53,945 bases of DNA, taken from contig JAJXWQ010000015.1 in assembly GCA_021781555.1 (NCBI GenBank), positions 1 to 53,945 of the forward strand. Direction: 5' to 3'. The notes under the pieces were generated by a model. The model was given only the letters and a program-made list of their open reading frames with translations, was not told the DNA's origin and ran no database searches. Of the stretch, positions 26,486 through 34,501 are shown one piece after another (the stretch's first letter is position 1; each line of letters opens with the position of its first letter). This DNA comes from a bacterium. Lineage in GTDB: Bacteria; Cyanobacteriota; Sericytochromatia; S15B-MN24; VGJW01. Both the position numbers and the translations under genes were made by a program.

Positions 26486-26543
26486 CAGCGCCCGCCGGGA
26501 TCTGTGCGGGGGGCGCGGGGTGACCCGCGTCCCTACCGCGACC
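26470..26543 (+). ncRNA. Group II intron domains V-VI
   Basis: GAGCCCGG at 26470 and CCGGGATC at 26495-26502 form the outer stem of a 33-base hairpin with the AGC catalytic triad in the 5' strand. The next about 40 bases (GCGGGGGGCGCGGGG and CCCGCGTCCCTACCGC arms) match domain VI, with an unpaired A near CTACC as branch point. Confidence 0.7.
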
Positions 26544-26612
26544 GATGACAACCGCAGCTACCTGCGGCGCCCTCGCCACGGAAGCGAACCCACCGAGTTC
26601 GATGGGAGTGGT

Positions 26613-27408
26613 TTAGCGAATGGTGCCTTGAGCGATCCAGGGATTGCCTGCCGCTGTCTGGCCGCCGACGAAGATGTAGAACCAGTCCTTGTAGACGTCG
26701 GGCTGTTGCGTGTTCCGCGCCATGGCGAAGGGCAACTGCTGGGGGAGGATCTGCCAGCTCCCCAAGGTCCCGTCGGGCTCGAGGGTCGCCGCCTGGATCA
26801 TTGCTGCGTAGGCGGAGTCCGGGCTACCACCCGCCGGCGTGTACCAGCCGCCGAACGCGTACATCGTGTTGCCCAGAAGCGCGACGGCCGACGAGGTCAG
26901 CCCGTCGAGGAGGTGGCTGGCCTCGAAGAACTGTCCGATGCTCCCGTCCGGATGGATGGGGGCCTGCCAGACTTGGCCGTCGTTCGCGTCTCCCTGGTCC
27001 TCGACTCCCACGAGGTACAGGTACTTGTCGGTCTCGACCGCCGACATCTGCTGACCCGCTTCTGGGAGCGCATCGTTCAGGACGACGAAGGGGGACAAGC
27101 TCCCATCCGGGTTGATCGCGGCGCGCTCGATGCTGTTGAACAGGCTTGAGGTCGATCCGAAAACGCCGTTGCCTCCGAACACGTAGACGTAGTTGCCGAT
27201 GACGGCCGCGGTCCCCCACCCCCTCTCCAGGCTGAGGCTGACCGGCAGCTCCACGAACGGCCCGAGGGTGCCAGCGGCGTTGATGGCGGCGCGCTCCACC
27301 GGCGTGGGATTGTTGTTGCCGCTGCAGGACGAGCTTTGGCATCCGCCGATGACATAGAGATAACCGTTGGGAAAGTTGCTCCCCGTCGCGACGACGCTCT
27401 CGGCCGCC
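26613..27408 (-). pseudogene. Truncated Kelch-like propeller protein, C-terminal part
   Basis: The minus strand encodes about 265 residues that match the C-terminus of the large Kelch-like lipoprotein at 28172-31684: ESVVATGSNFPNGYLYVIGG, then NNNPTPVERAAINAAGTLGP, GNYVYVFGGNGVF, AINPDGSLSPFVVLND and a final WIAQGTIR. The upstream end stops at about 27408, where an unrelated plus-strand gene fragment begins. The lipoprotein signal, IPT/TIG domains and most repeats are missing, so the gene is a remnant unless an internal start (for example 27299) is used. A group II intron lies about 70 bp beyond its stop. It is best read as a broken paralog left by rearrangement. Confidence 0.8.
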
Positions 27409-27409
27409 G

Positions 27410-27535
27410 CCCTCCAAGGCCCTGCAGGATATCACGGACATCGCCACGCTGATGGAGGAGCATCCCGAGATCGCCGGACAGCTGACCGACTCCGAGCTGG
27501 ACCTGGTCAGTCGCCTCACGGTTCGTCCCGGCTGA
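27410..27535 (+). pseudogene. 3' end fragment of an unknown gene
   Basis: The plus strand reads KALQDITDIATLMEEHPEIA then GQLTDSELDLVSRLTVRPG and a stop. It is a good helical C-terminal tail reminiscent of nucleotidyltransferase-like proteins (D-DIA-LL-EHPEL), but it is too short to name. It has no start codon and begins exactly where the truncated Kelch gene ends, so this is one side of a recombination junction. Confidence 0.5.
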
Positions 27536-27750
27536 GGCCTGCCGATCTCGGTCGCCTTCAAGCCGGCGACCTCTTCGGTGGACGCAGCCGTGAGGACGAG
27601 CGCTGGGCGAGACATCTGGCCGTCCTCTACTCGGATCGCCTGGACTGGGATTATCTATACGAGCGAGCCTTCGCCATTCCCGAAGGGGTCGATGCCCTGG
27701 AACGGCTCCAGGCGGACGTGGAACGGATCCGGACCGAGGAAGAGCGATGA
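27536..27750 (+). other. Short coding remnant or ORF lacking a good start
   Basis: An open frame follows directly after the previous stop and reads ADLGRLQAGDLFGGRSREDE, WARHLAVLYSDRLDWDYLYE and RAFAIPEGVDALERLQADVE, ending RTEEER. Composition looks like a real small alpha-helical protein. The frame contains no ATG, GTG or TTG near its beginning; a CTG overlapping the upstream TGA is the only early option. Its TGA overlaps the ATG of the next ORF by four bases, which suggests a former operon. I do not recognise it. Confidence 0.4.
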
Positions 27751-27965
27751 TCGACTACGAGGAATTTCAGAAGAACGTCCTCCGCAGGAAGCAGCGCTGG
27801 TTTGCAACGCTCCTCAATCGCGAGCCTACAGAGCCCGTGACCGGGGAGCGTCCGAGGGAGCTCGAGAAAGAGCGCATCTCGATTCGGCGGAGTCGAGCCC
27901 TTCTCCGGAGGCGCCAGGACCAGAGCGAGACCCACCGGATCGCGGGCCAGGCGCAGGAGCCTTGA
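27747..27965 (+). CDS. Hypothetical protein, 72 aa
   Basis: ATG 27747 overlaps the preceding stop codon (ATGA) and has GAGGAAGAG upstream, a good Shine-Dalgarno. The protein starts MIDYEEFQKNVLRRKQRWFA and then becomes very Arg/Glu-rich (RPRELEKERISIRRSRALLR), consistent with one long charged helix. Its 3' end is followed at once by a perfect hairpin (27969-27993) that may terminate transcription. It belongs to the small-gene remnants between the group II intron and the lipoprotein island. Function unknown. Confidence 0.5.
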   Translation: MIDYEEFQKNVLRRKQRWFATLLNREPTEPVTGERPRELEKERISIRRSRALLRRRQDQSETHRIAGQAQEP

Positions 27966-27968
27966 CGC

Positions 27969-27993
27969 AACGCGATCCGAAATGGATCGCGTT
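27969..27993 (+). terminator. Perfect hairpin after the 72-aa ORF
   Basis: AACGCGATCC and GGATCGCGTT form a ten-pair perfect stem around GAAAT, directly after the stop codon of the preceding ORF. There is no clear U-tract, so it may only stabilise the 3' end. Confidence 0.45.
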
Positions 27994-28040
27994 CCGCTCA
28001 GTGCCGGGCCTTACGAGAAACTCCCCTTCGGGGCTGTAAC

Positions 28041-28066
28041 TTGAGGGGGGCCGCTGCCCCCCTCAA
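28041..28066. terminator. Strong GC hairpin between convergent units
   Basis: TTGAGGGGGGC and GCCCCCCTCAA form an eleven-pair perfect stem with a four-base loop. It lies about 105 bp past the end of the lipoprotein operon and past the plus-strand small genes, so it could act on both. There is no long U-tract on either side. A second small CCCC-TTCG-GGGG hairpin lies next to it at about 28023-28033. Confidence 0.5.
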
Positions 28067-28171
28067 ACGCCCCCTGCTGCGGGTAAGCTGCTACGTGGCT
28101 GTACGCCGGCGGTGGCGCTGGTTTCACCCATCGGGGTGGCGCCAGCTCGGCAAGAGGGCGCGGTGGGTAAC

Positions 28172-31100
28172 TTAGTGGATCGTGCCCTGGAGGATCTGCT
28201 GATAGGGATTGCAGCAGGATGCGGCTGTATCGTCGGCTCCCCCGAGGAAGTAGAACCAGTTCTGGTAGATGCCGGGCGTATAGGAGGGCGCCCGCCACGG
28301 ATTAGGTAGGGTGATCGACAGGTTCTTCCACGGTCCGAGCGTGCCGTCGGGATTGACGATGGACTGCTGGATCACGTTGCTCATTGCCCCCGCAGTGCAA
28401 CAGGTACCGCTGTCTCCGCCGAAGGCGTAGACCGAGTTCCCGAATCGGGCCACCGACGTCATTACGACGGGTGTGGCCATGGACTCTTCCGGCGCGAATT
28501 GCCCGATGGTGCCGTCCGGGAAAACCTGCGCCCGGAAGTCCGGGCCCACCTGGGTGGGGGTCGTGCCCCCGATAAGATAGAGGTACGGGCCCGTGACCAC
28601 GGGGATGCCGAAGTCGAGGCCGCCGTCAGGCAGCTCCTGGTCGAGGATCACGAAGGGAGACAGGCTCCCATCGGTCTCGATCGTGGCGCGCTCGATGCTC
28701 GCAACCTGCGCCTGGCCGCCGCCCGGGTGGCCGATCGCGGCGGCTCCACCGAAGACATAGAGGTAGTTCCCCAGGACCACGGCCGACCCGCCCTGGCGCT
28801 GGATGTTGAGCGAAACCGGTAGGCTGAGGAAGGGACCGAGCGTGCCGTCGGAGTTGATGGTTGCCCGTTGTACCGGCTCGGGGTTGTTGTTGTTGGCGCA
28901 CACCCCGTTGGACCACGTGCCGCAGCCGCTCATCACGTAGAGGTAGCCGTTGGGGAAGTTCGGCCCGTAGGCCACCGCGCTCTCGGGCATCATGACCGAA
29001 TAGGCTAGCTGCGGCCCCATCGCGGCAGGCCCGAGGCTGCCATCCGGCTGGATCTCGTGATACTCGCTCCAGGTCGAGGATTGCGGGCTGGCGCCGACGG
29101 GCAGCTCGCCGCCGATGCTCCAGAGCTTATTTTTGAAGACGTCGACGACCTGGCCGTAGGTATAGTGCTGCATTCCACCAAGGAAGGACCACCAGTCAAG
29201 GTTGCCGTTTGCGTTGACGGTCGTGGTCTGGATGTCGGCCGTGTTGAAGAAGCCTGACGACGAAGAGCCGCTCTGGCCGCCGAACACGTACATCTGGTTG
29301 GCCTGGACGGCCACTGCCGATGGGCTGCACTCCGACTGAACCATGGACGAGATGTAGTTCCAGGAACCGATGGTGCCCGTCGTGGGGTTCACGGTGGTAT
29401 CGAATACCGAGCCGAGCTCGGACATGGGCGAGGATAGGTCGTCGTACCCACCGATGTCGTACAACGTGTTCCCGATCGCGATCTCATTGCCCCAGGCGGC
29501 GGCCTGGGTGGGGACCTGCGGCCCGAAGGTGGCAGCGCCGATCGAGCCGTCCGGATTGATGGGAATACTGAGCGAGCAGGTCGAGCAATTGCTGACGCCA
29601 TCGCCGGTGAGGTGCGCTTCGGAAAGGAAGATGTAGTTGCCGACGACCGGAGCCTGCAGCGGGCCCTGCATGCTCGTTACCGGGCTGCCGCCGACGTTGA
29701 GCGAGTAGGTGGCGACCCAGCTGAGGGCCCCGCCGGCGCCGATGTCAAAGCGCTCGATCGAGGACAGCGGATAGAACGTGGTCGCCGCGTTGCCCGCCGA
29801 TCCGCCGATGACGTAGATGTGGTTCTGGTACTGGGCCGTCGTCGGATAGCAGCAGCGAGCCGTCTGCAGCTGCGCTGCGGAATAGCTGAACGGACCGAGG
29901 CTGCCGTCGGCGTTGATCGGGGCCTGTTCGATGGTGGCCCATGGATTGTTGTTCTGATAGGTCGAGCGGCCTCCGACGGCATAGAGCCAGCCGTTGTAGG
30001 CTGCCGCACCGAGCGAGTCGCGGTTGTCTTGCATCGTGCCCGCGTGGAAGATCGTGCCGAGCGAGCCGTCTGCGTCGAGGGGAACGCCGTAGACGTCCTG
30101 GAGGCTGGTTCCGAGTCCGCCATAGCCGCCGAGCATGTACAGGACGTTGTTGTACTGGACGTATCCCGAGGAGTTCATCTCCTCCGGCAGGGTGTAGCTC
30201 GTCTCGGCCGGCAGCGAGGCCGACGCCTGCGTGAGATTGACGATCGAGCTAATGTCGCCCTGCCAGACGTTGAAGGAGGTCGCGCTCTGGGCAGAAGAGC
30301 CGCCCGAGGAGAGGCTGATGGGGCCGGGGACCGCGCCTATGGGCACGGTGACGGTCAGCGAACCGGCGGTCCTGGCCGTGACTGTCGCCTGAGGCGGCGG
30401 CCCGGTCCAGGTCGACGGCGGGGCGAAAAACACCGATGGCGTGGCGCCCGTGGCCGGGTTGCCGAAGCCGCCGGTCAAGGTCACGACGGTTCCCGCCCGG
30501 CCGCTGGTGGGCGAGAAGCTGCTGATGGCTAGGGTCGGAGCAGTGGGCAGCATGGTGAAGCCGCCGACGCTGGTGCTGCCGCGGCCCGTGGTGATGCCGA
30601 TGCTGCCCGAGACCGCGCCGGGCGGTACGACGACGACCAGCTCGGTGGGCGTGGCCAAGAGGACCTGCGCGGCGGCGCCGCCTATGGTGGCGGTATTGCC
30701 GCCCAGAGCGGGTGAGAAGCCGCTGCCGGTGATCTGCACCAGGCCGTCGGGGATGGCGCTGTTGGGCGTGAAGGAGCTGATGCTCGGCAGCACGGTCGGG
30801 ATGGAGGCAACGGGATCGGCGTTGGCGCCCAGATCCGTCGCGAGCTCGTTCGAGAGGTCATCGATCTCGGCATCTGGATGGTTGGTGTAGGGCCCGGGCG
30901 GATCGACCAGGACGGCGGGAGTGACCCCGACGTTGACCTTGCCCATGGTGCTGGCGGCCGGGATGTCCGTGGGATCGAGCTCGGACTCGATGGTGACGGC
31001 CGTGGTCAGGGTGTCGATGACGATGTTCCCGCCGGCTGTTGCATTGGTGATGGATAGCCACGCCGAACCATTCCACTCGAGGAGGGTTCGCATGCGGGCG

Positions 31101-31684
31101 GCGCTGGCTCCCGGCGCCTGGTTGTCGAGGCCCTTGACGGCCTCGAGGATGTCGGTCTCGCCGGTCGTGGGCGTGTAGCCCGCCAGCGTCAGGCTAAACG
31201 CGCCGCTCGCATTGGTGAGCCCGGTGGCGACTGTCGTGTTGCTGCCCGTGTTGATGAGCGAGACGGTCGTGGAGGCGACCAGATCGCCGGCCGTTGCCTG
31301 CGCGCGGCGCGTGCCCTCGAGCGTTTCGGCCGGGCTACTGGCCTTGCCGGCCGAAAGGGCCTGGATCCGGGACTTCCCAGACGCAAGGGCCTGGAGGCCA
31401 GCACCGCCAGCCGACCAGTCGACGCGGCCTGAGAGGACCGGTGACGCGCTCGTCGCACCCATCTGCCCCGGAGGACCGCCGAGCCTGGCCATGCCGCCCG
31501 GAGCCAGGTGGCAGCCGACCAGGGCCACCGCCAGGGCAAAGATCCCCGCCAGGAGTAGGCTTGCGGTCCGCGACGGTCCCCCGGGCTCCCCGGGCAGCAA
31601 CCAGACGCTGGCTCTGCCTGTGATCCAGCGCGCACCGGGCCGCCCGGACTCTCGCGCTTCCACGTTCATACTCGTCTGGTTCAC
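28172..31684 (-). CDS. Large Kelch-like propeller lipoprotein with IPT/TIG domains
   Basis: A 1170-residue exported lipoprotein. After a long basic N-region comes a hydrophobic stretch SLLLAGIFALAVALVGC with lipobox Cys58. About 135-215 is the module shared with two operon mates (STTVSLINTGSNTTVATGLT, then ILEAVKGLDNQ). Two IPT/TIG domains follow at about 300-460 (ISSFTPNSAIPDGLVQITGS and ISSFSPTSGRAGTVVTLTGG). The rest has about eleven repeats of 50-60 residues, each with a phrase like ATINSDGTLGPF and a strand like YLYVFGG, which is Kelch-like and implies one or two beta-propellers. The last repeat ends LQGTIH. Its start overlaps the stop of the upstream lipoprotein gene. It probably displays a propeller at the cell surface for binding; the ligand is unknown. 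A broken paralog lies 760 bp downstream. Confidence 0.82.
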   Translation of the reverse strand: MNQTSMNVEARESGRPGARWITGRASVWLLPGEPGGPSRTASLLLAGIFALAVALVGCHLAPGGMARLGGPPGQMGATSASPVLSGRVDWSAGGAGLQALASGKSRIQALSAGKASSPAETLEGTRRAQATAGDLVASTTVSLINTGSNTTVATGLTNASGAFSLTLAGYTPTTGETDILEAVKGLDNQAPGASAARMRTLLEWNGSAWLSITNATAGGNIVIDTLTTAVTIESELDPTDIPAASTMGKVNVGVTPAVLVDPPGPYTNHPDAEIDDLSNELATDLGANADPVASIPTVLPSISSFTPNSAIPDGLVQITGSGFSPALGGNTATIGGAAAQVLLATPTELVVVVPPGAVSGSIGITTGRGSTSVGGFTMLPTAPTLAISSFSPTSGRAGTVVTLTGGFGNPATGATPSVFFAPPSTWTGPPPQATVTARTAGSLTVTVPIGAVPGPISLSSGGSSAQSATSFNVWQGDISSIVNLTQASASLPAETSYTLPEEMNSSGYVQYNNVLYMLGGYGGLGTSLQDVYGVPLDADGSLGTIFHAGTMQDNRDSLGAAAYNGWLYAVGGRSTYQNNNPWATIEQAPINADGSLGPFSYSAAQLQTARCCYPTTAQYQNHIYVIGGSAGNAATTFYPLSSIERFDIGAGGALSWVATYSLNVGGSPVTSMQGPLQAPVVGNYIFLSEAHLTGDGVSNCSTCSLSIPINPDGSIGAATFGPQVPTQAAAWGNEIAIGNTLYDIGGYDDLSSPMSELGSVFDTTVNPTTGTIGSWNYISSMVQSECSPSAVAVQANQMYVFGGQSGSSSSGFFNTADIQTTTVNANGNLDWWSFLGGMQHYTYGQVVDVFKNKLWSIGGELPVGASPQSSTWSEYHEIQPDGSLGPAAMGPQLAYSVMMPESAVAYGPNFPNGYLYVMSGCGTWSNGVCANNNNPEPVQRATINSDGTLGPFLSLPVSLNIQRQGGSAVVLGNYLYVFGGAAAIGHPGGGQAQVASIERATIETDGSLSPFVILDQELPDGGLDFGIPVVTGPYLYLIGGTTPTQVGPDFRAQVFPDGTIGQFAPEESMATPVVMTSVARFGNSVYAFGGDSGTCCTAGAMSNVIQQSIVNPDGTLGPWKNLSITLPNPWRAPSYTPGIYQNWFYFLGGADDTAASCCNPYQQILQGTIH

Positions 31685-32640
31685 GATGCGCTGACTCCTC
31701 CCGAGACGTCGGGCAAAACCGTGAAAGGCACCGAAGCCGATCCGCTCGTCCCCACCGTCACCGTGACATTGCCCGTCTGGGCTCCTACCGGTACCTGGAC
31801 CTGGAGCTCGTTCGCCGTGGCCGAGAGGATCGTCGCCGTGGCGCCGCCGGCGAAGGTCACGGTGTCGCCAGATCCGAACCCCGATCCCCAGATCGTCACG
31901 GTCGCACCTACGGCGGCCGGATCTGGCAAGATTCGATCGATGACCAGGCCCAGGTTAGACTTGGTCACAAATGCGGTGCCGTTGAACACCACGGCGTCAA
32001 AGGGGTCGAAATCACTGGCCAGGGCCTGGGTTACCAGTGGGTATACCTGTTCGAATGCGCTCTGCGAGATGCCCGTACCCGTATCGAGGAAGGTATCGGG
32101 AATGCCGTTGCGCACTGCCCCGAGAACCACCGTGTTGATGAGCTTGGCCGGCGTGACGGTGCCCTGATTGAGGCTGGCGATGATGCACAGCGCGGTCGTG
32201 GTCTGGTTGATGATCAGAGGTCCCTGGGTGATGGACTGCCAGTTCCCGTTGAAATCGATAAGAGTACGCTCGCGGGCGGCGTCGCTACCCACGGCGTTGT
32301 CATTGAGGCCCTTGACCGCCTCGAGGTAGTAGGCCTCCCCCGCGGAGAGGGCGGACGTGGAGTTCATTCGGAACACGCCGTGGGCATCGGTGAGTGCGGT
32401 GGCGACGGTTTCATCCGCCGCCGGGTCGATGAGCGAGACCGTGGCCGCCAGGGCGACCTGATCCTCGGTGGCCTGGGTCCGGTAAGCCGAGCCTGTGGTC
32501 ACCGGAAACAACGCCTGGCCGGTGATCTCCATCAGGTCCGAGCTCCTACCGGCCAGAGACGAGATGCCTGGATGTGCGCAGCCGGCCAGCAGGGCCAGGA
32601 CCCTCAGGGCGTGCCCCCGGAACCGTCTCTCACCCTTCAT
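31681..32640 (-). CDS. Lipoprotein with shared carboxypeptidase-regulatory-like module and IPT/TIG domain
   Basis: A 319-residue lipoprotein: short basic start, LRVLALLAGCAHP with lipobox Cys21. About 45-150 is the shared module (ALAATVSLIDPAADETVATA, TDAHGVFRMN, YYLEAVKGLNDNAVGSDAAR), which resembles a carboxypeptidase regulatory-like beta sandwich. About 235-310 is an IPT/TIG domain (DRILPDPAAVGATVTIWGSG). It has no enzyme motif and lacks the Kelch repeats of the next gene, whose start codon it overlaps by four bases. An adhesive or scaffold role at the cell surface is likely; function is otherwise unknown. Confidence 0.8.
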   Translation of the reverse strand: MKGERRFRGHALRVLALLAGCAHPGISSLAGRSSDLMEITGQALFPVTTGSAYRTQATEDQVALAATVSLIDPAADETVATALTDAHGVFRMNSTSALSAGEAYYLEAVKGLNDNAVGSDAARERTLIDFNGNWQSITQGPLIINQTTTALCIIASLNQGTVTPAKLINTVVLGAVRNGIPDTFLDTGTGISQSAFEQVYPLVTQALASDFDPFDAVVFNGTAFVTKSNLGLVIDRILPDPAAVGATVTIWGSGFGSGDTVTFAGGATATILSATANELQVQVPVGAQTGNVTVTVGTSGSASVPFTVLPDVSGGVSAS

Positions 32641-32683
32641 GGCTGCCGGCCTTTCCCGTCTCCCGAGCCACGCCCACGCGGCC

Positions 32684-33793
32684 TCATATCCCCGGGCCCG
32701 GAGCCGGCGTGGCGTCGAGAACCGCGGTCGATACGCTGGCCGTGATGGATGTCGTGGCCACGAAGTTTCCGGCCGTGGCCTGGACCCAGGCCGAACCCGT
32801 CGAGACGTAGGTCTCGAACACGCCGGTTCCCGAAAGCGTGAAGCTCTGCGTAGCCCCGATGAGCCCCGACGGGGCCGGGTCCTGGTTCAAGAGCGCCCAG
32901 TTGACCGGGATCCCCGAGATCGGCTGCCTGCACGCGGCATCGCTGTATGCGTTGGCCGTGAACTGCTGGGTGGTGCTGTTTACCAGGATCGAGTCCGTCG
33001 GGGTGAGCGTGAGGCAGGCGAGGTCCTGCACCGTGAAGACCTCGGTTTGAGGCGCCGTCACGCCGTCGACGCTGACCGAGATCGAGGCCGTGCCGCTGTT
33101 CTGGGCCCAGGACGGCATCCCCATGAGGTAAATCGTGGAAGAGCCGGGTTGCAGCAAGGAGCTCGCCACGGCCTGGTTGTCGACGAAGACCGAGTACGTT
33201 CCGCCCGTAGGCGGCAAGAGGTTGGAGCCGTCGATGTCGATCTGGCCCGACGGCAGGCCGCTCGTCGGGGTGATCCCGGAGAGACTCGGGCCGGCCGTGG
33301 GCACCAGGCTCAACTTCGCCTGGGCGACCCGATCGGCCACGACGTCGAGCGGGGCCGAGGCACTGGCCGCGTCGGAGCCGTCAGCCCGCAGTGCCTCGGC
33401 GGTCAGAGTGTAGGTTCCGACCGGAATCGTCGCCAGCGTGGAATTCGTGGCCGGAGAGGTGATGGACGCCGTCGCCACGGTCGTGCTGCCCGACGCCAGC
33501 GAGAGCGCGATGGACGTGGCCGACAGTGGGATCGCCTGCACTCCGCGCCCGGCGGTCTGCGATCTGGCGGGCCAGGCGACCGCGATCGCCACGGAGCCGT
33601 AGCGTGCAGTGGCTCCGGAGTCCGCGTGTGCGCCCGGTACCGGAGCGGAAGACGTGTCCAGGGTCAGCCGGGTCGCGGAGGGGGGCGACGAGGTCCCGGG
33701 ATGGGAACCCAGCGCCAGCGTGCCGGCGCAGCCACCGAGGACCACGATGGTCCCGGCCAGGGTCCAGCGGCCGATTTCGCGATTTGCCTTCAT
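32684..33793 (-). CDS. Lipoprotein with IPT/TIG and bacterial-Ig-like domains
   Basis: A 369-residue lipoprotein, MKANREIGRWTLAGTIVVLG then GC as lipobox. After a Ser/Thr-rich linker come three beta-rich regions: one with AIPLSATSIALSLASGSTTV and VPVGTY-like text, an IPT/TIG-like one (LSGITPTSGLPSGQIDIDGS), and a C-terminal Big-like one (LACLTLTPTDSILVNSTTQQ, then ASTGSAWVQATAGNFVATTS-like text). ATG 33793 is preferred because AGGA lies eight bases upstream; ATG 33799 is two codons earlier. It starts 10 bp after the stop of the 222-residue lipoprotein gene. It lacks the module shared by the three other larger members. A structural surface protein is the best guess. Confidence 0.75.
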   Translation of the reverse strand: MKANREIGRWTLAGTIVVLGGCAGTLALGSHPGTSSPPSATRLTLDTSSAPVPGAHADSGATARYGSVAIAVAWPARSQTAGRGVQAIPLSATSIALSLASGSTTVATASITSPATNSTLATIPVGTYTLTAEALRADGSDAASASAPLDVVADRVAQAKLSLVPTAGPSLSGITPTSGLPSGQIDIDGSNLLPPTGGTYSVFVDNQAVASSLLQPGSSTIYLMGMPSWAQNSGTASISVSVDGVTAPQTEVFTVQDLACLTLTPTDSILVNSTTQQFTANAYSDAACRQPISGIPVNWALLNQDPAPSGLIGATQSFTLSGTGVFETYVSTGSAWVQATAGNFVATTSITASVSTAVLDATPAPGPGI

Positions 33794-33803
33794 TGCCATC
33801 GTC

Positions 33804-34472
33804 CTACTGCACCGACACTGCGGCGTCGCCCACAGCCTCCACCGTCACGTTCTCGCTCCCGGTAGCATCGCCGTCGGCTGAGACGGCCTTCACCGTCAGC
33901 GTCCAGGGCCCGGTCCCGCTACCCGACGTGACAATCGAGAGCGACCCCGAGGCATCGAGCGTGGCGATGCCCGCGTTGGGGCCGGTGAGCTCCCACGTCA
34001 CCGACGTCGTCGAGTTGCCATCTGACATGGCGACCTTGGCGGAGAGGGAAGCGCTCGTGGCATACGTGGCCGGGGGCAGGGTGCTGCCGGGTGCCGGCGG
34101 GACGTAGAGCGTCAAACTTGCGGGGCTGATGGCCACGGAGGTGGCGACGGGGCTCGCGCTGGGTGACGGGCTGGCGGTCCCGGCGCTCGACGCGGAGCTG
34201 CCGCTTGTCGACGTGGTCGAGGAGCTCGTGAAACTCGTGAAACTCGTGGTCGTCGAGCTCGACGTTCCCGAGGTGCCATTGACCGACCCGCACATGGCGG
34301 TGCTGCTACCACATGAATTGGTCGTTCTGGAGCCGCTCTTGTCAACAGTGGTCCGGGCGTTGGGATTGCCCAACGTAACCCCCGTGTTGTCCGCGCAGCT
34401 GGCCAGAGTGGCCACGCCCAACGTCGAGAGGACGGCGCCTGCCGCCAGAACGTGCCGGTAGCGATTTCTCAT
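33804..34472 (-). CDS. Ser/Thr-rich lipoprotein with one Big-like domain
   Basis: A 222-residue protein: MRNRYRHVLAAGAVLSTLGV then ATLASC, a clear lipoprotein signal with Cys26. About 35-110 is an extreme Ser/Thr-rich tether (TSSSTTTSFTSFTSSSTTST). The remaining about 110 residues form a bacterial-Ig-like beta sandwich (VAISPASLTLYVPPAPGSTL, TWELTGPNAGIATLDASGSL, WTLTVKAVSADGDATGSENV). AGAGGA lies six bases before the ATG. The architecture is a lipid anchor, stalk and single head domain, as in cell-surface spacer proteins. It follows the first lipoprotein gene of the operon by 29 bp. Confidence 0.75.
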   Translation of the reverse strand: MRNRYRHVLAAGAVLSTLGVATLASCADNTGVTLGNPNARTTVDKSGSRTTNSCGSSTAMCGSVNGTSGTSSSTTTSFTSFTSSSTTSTSGSSASSAGTASPSPSASPVATSVAISPASLTLYVPPAPGSTLPPATYATSASLSAKVAMSDGNSTTSVTWELTGPNAGIATLDASGSLSIVTSGSGTGPWTLTVKAVSADGDATGSENVTVEAVGDAAVSVQ

Positions 34473-34501
34473 TCGGTCCTCTCGATTTTCAATGCGTCTG
34501 G

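Larger units (their letters stand above)
24637..26543 (+). mobile_element. Group II intron, near-intact, with maturase ORF
   Basis: The 5' end is placed at GTGCGCCGGCAC (24637), which has the GUGCG-type start of group II introns. It is followed by a structured region of about 350 bases rich in the motifs typical of domain I (GGGTGAGGATGAAAGAGCC, CTAGCGACCCACGATGACCC). The maturase ORF occupies domain IV. A domain V-like hairpin, with GAGCCCGG pairing to CCGGGATC, starts at 26470. A domain VI-like stem with a bulged A near CCTACCGC follows, and the RNA ends at about CGAC (26543). Total length is about 1.9 kb. The element sits between an IS66 fragment and a truncated Kelch gene. Boundaries and exon-binding sites were judged by eye; splicing competence is plausible but unproven. 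Confidence 0.8.

Noticed and set aside
26838-27615. 263-residue minus-strand frame through the Kelch fragment
   Set aside because: Out of frame with the Kelch repeats and Arg/Gly-rich; a shadow of the paralog remnant.
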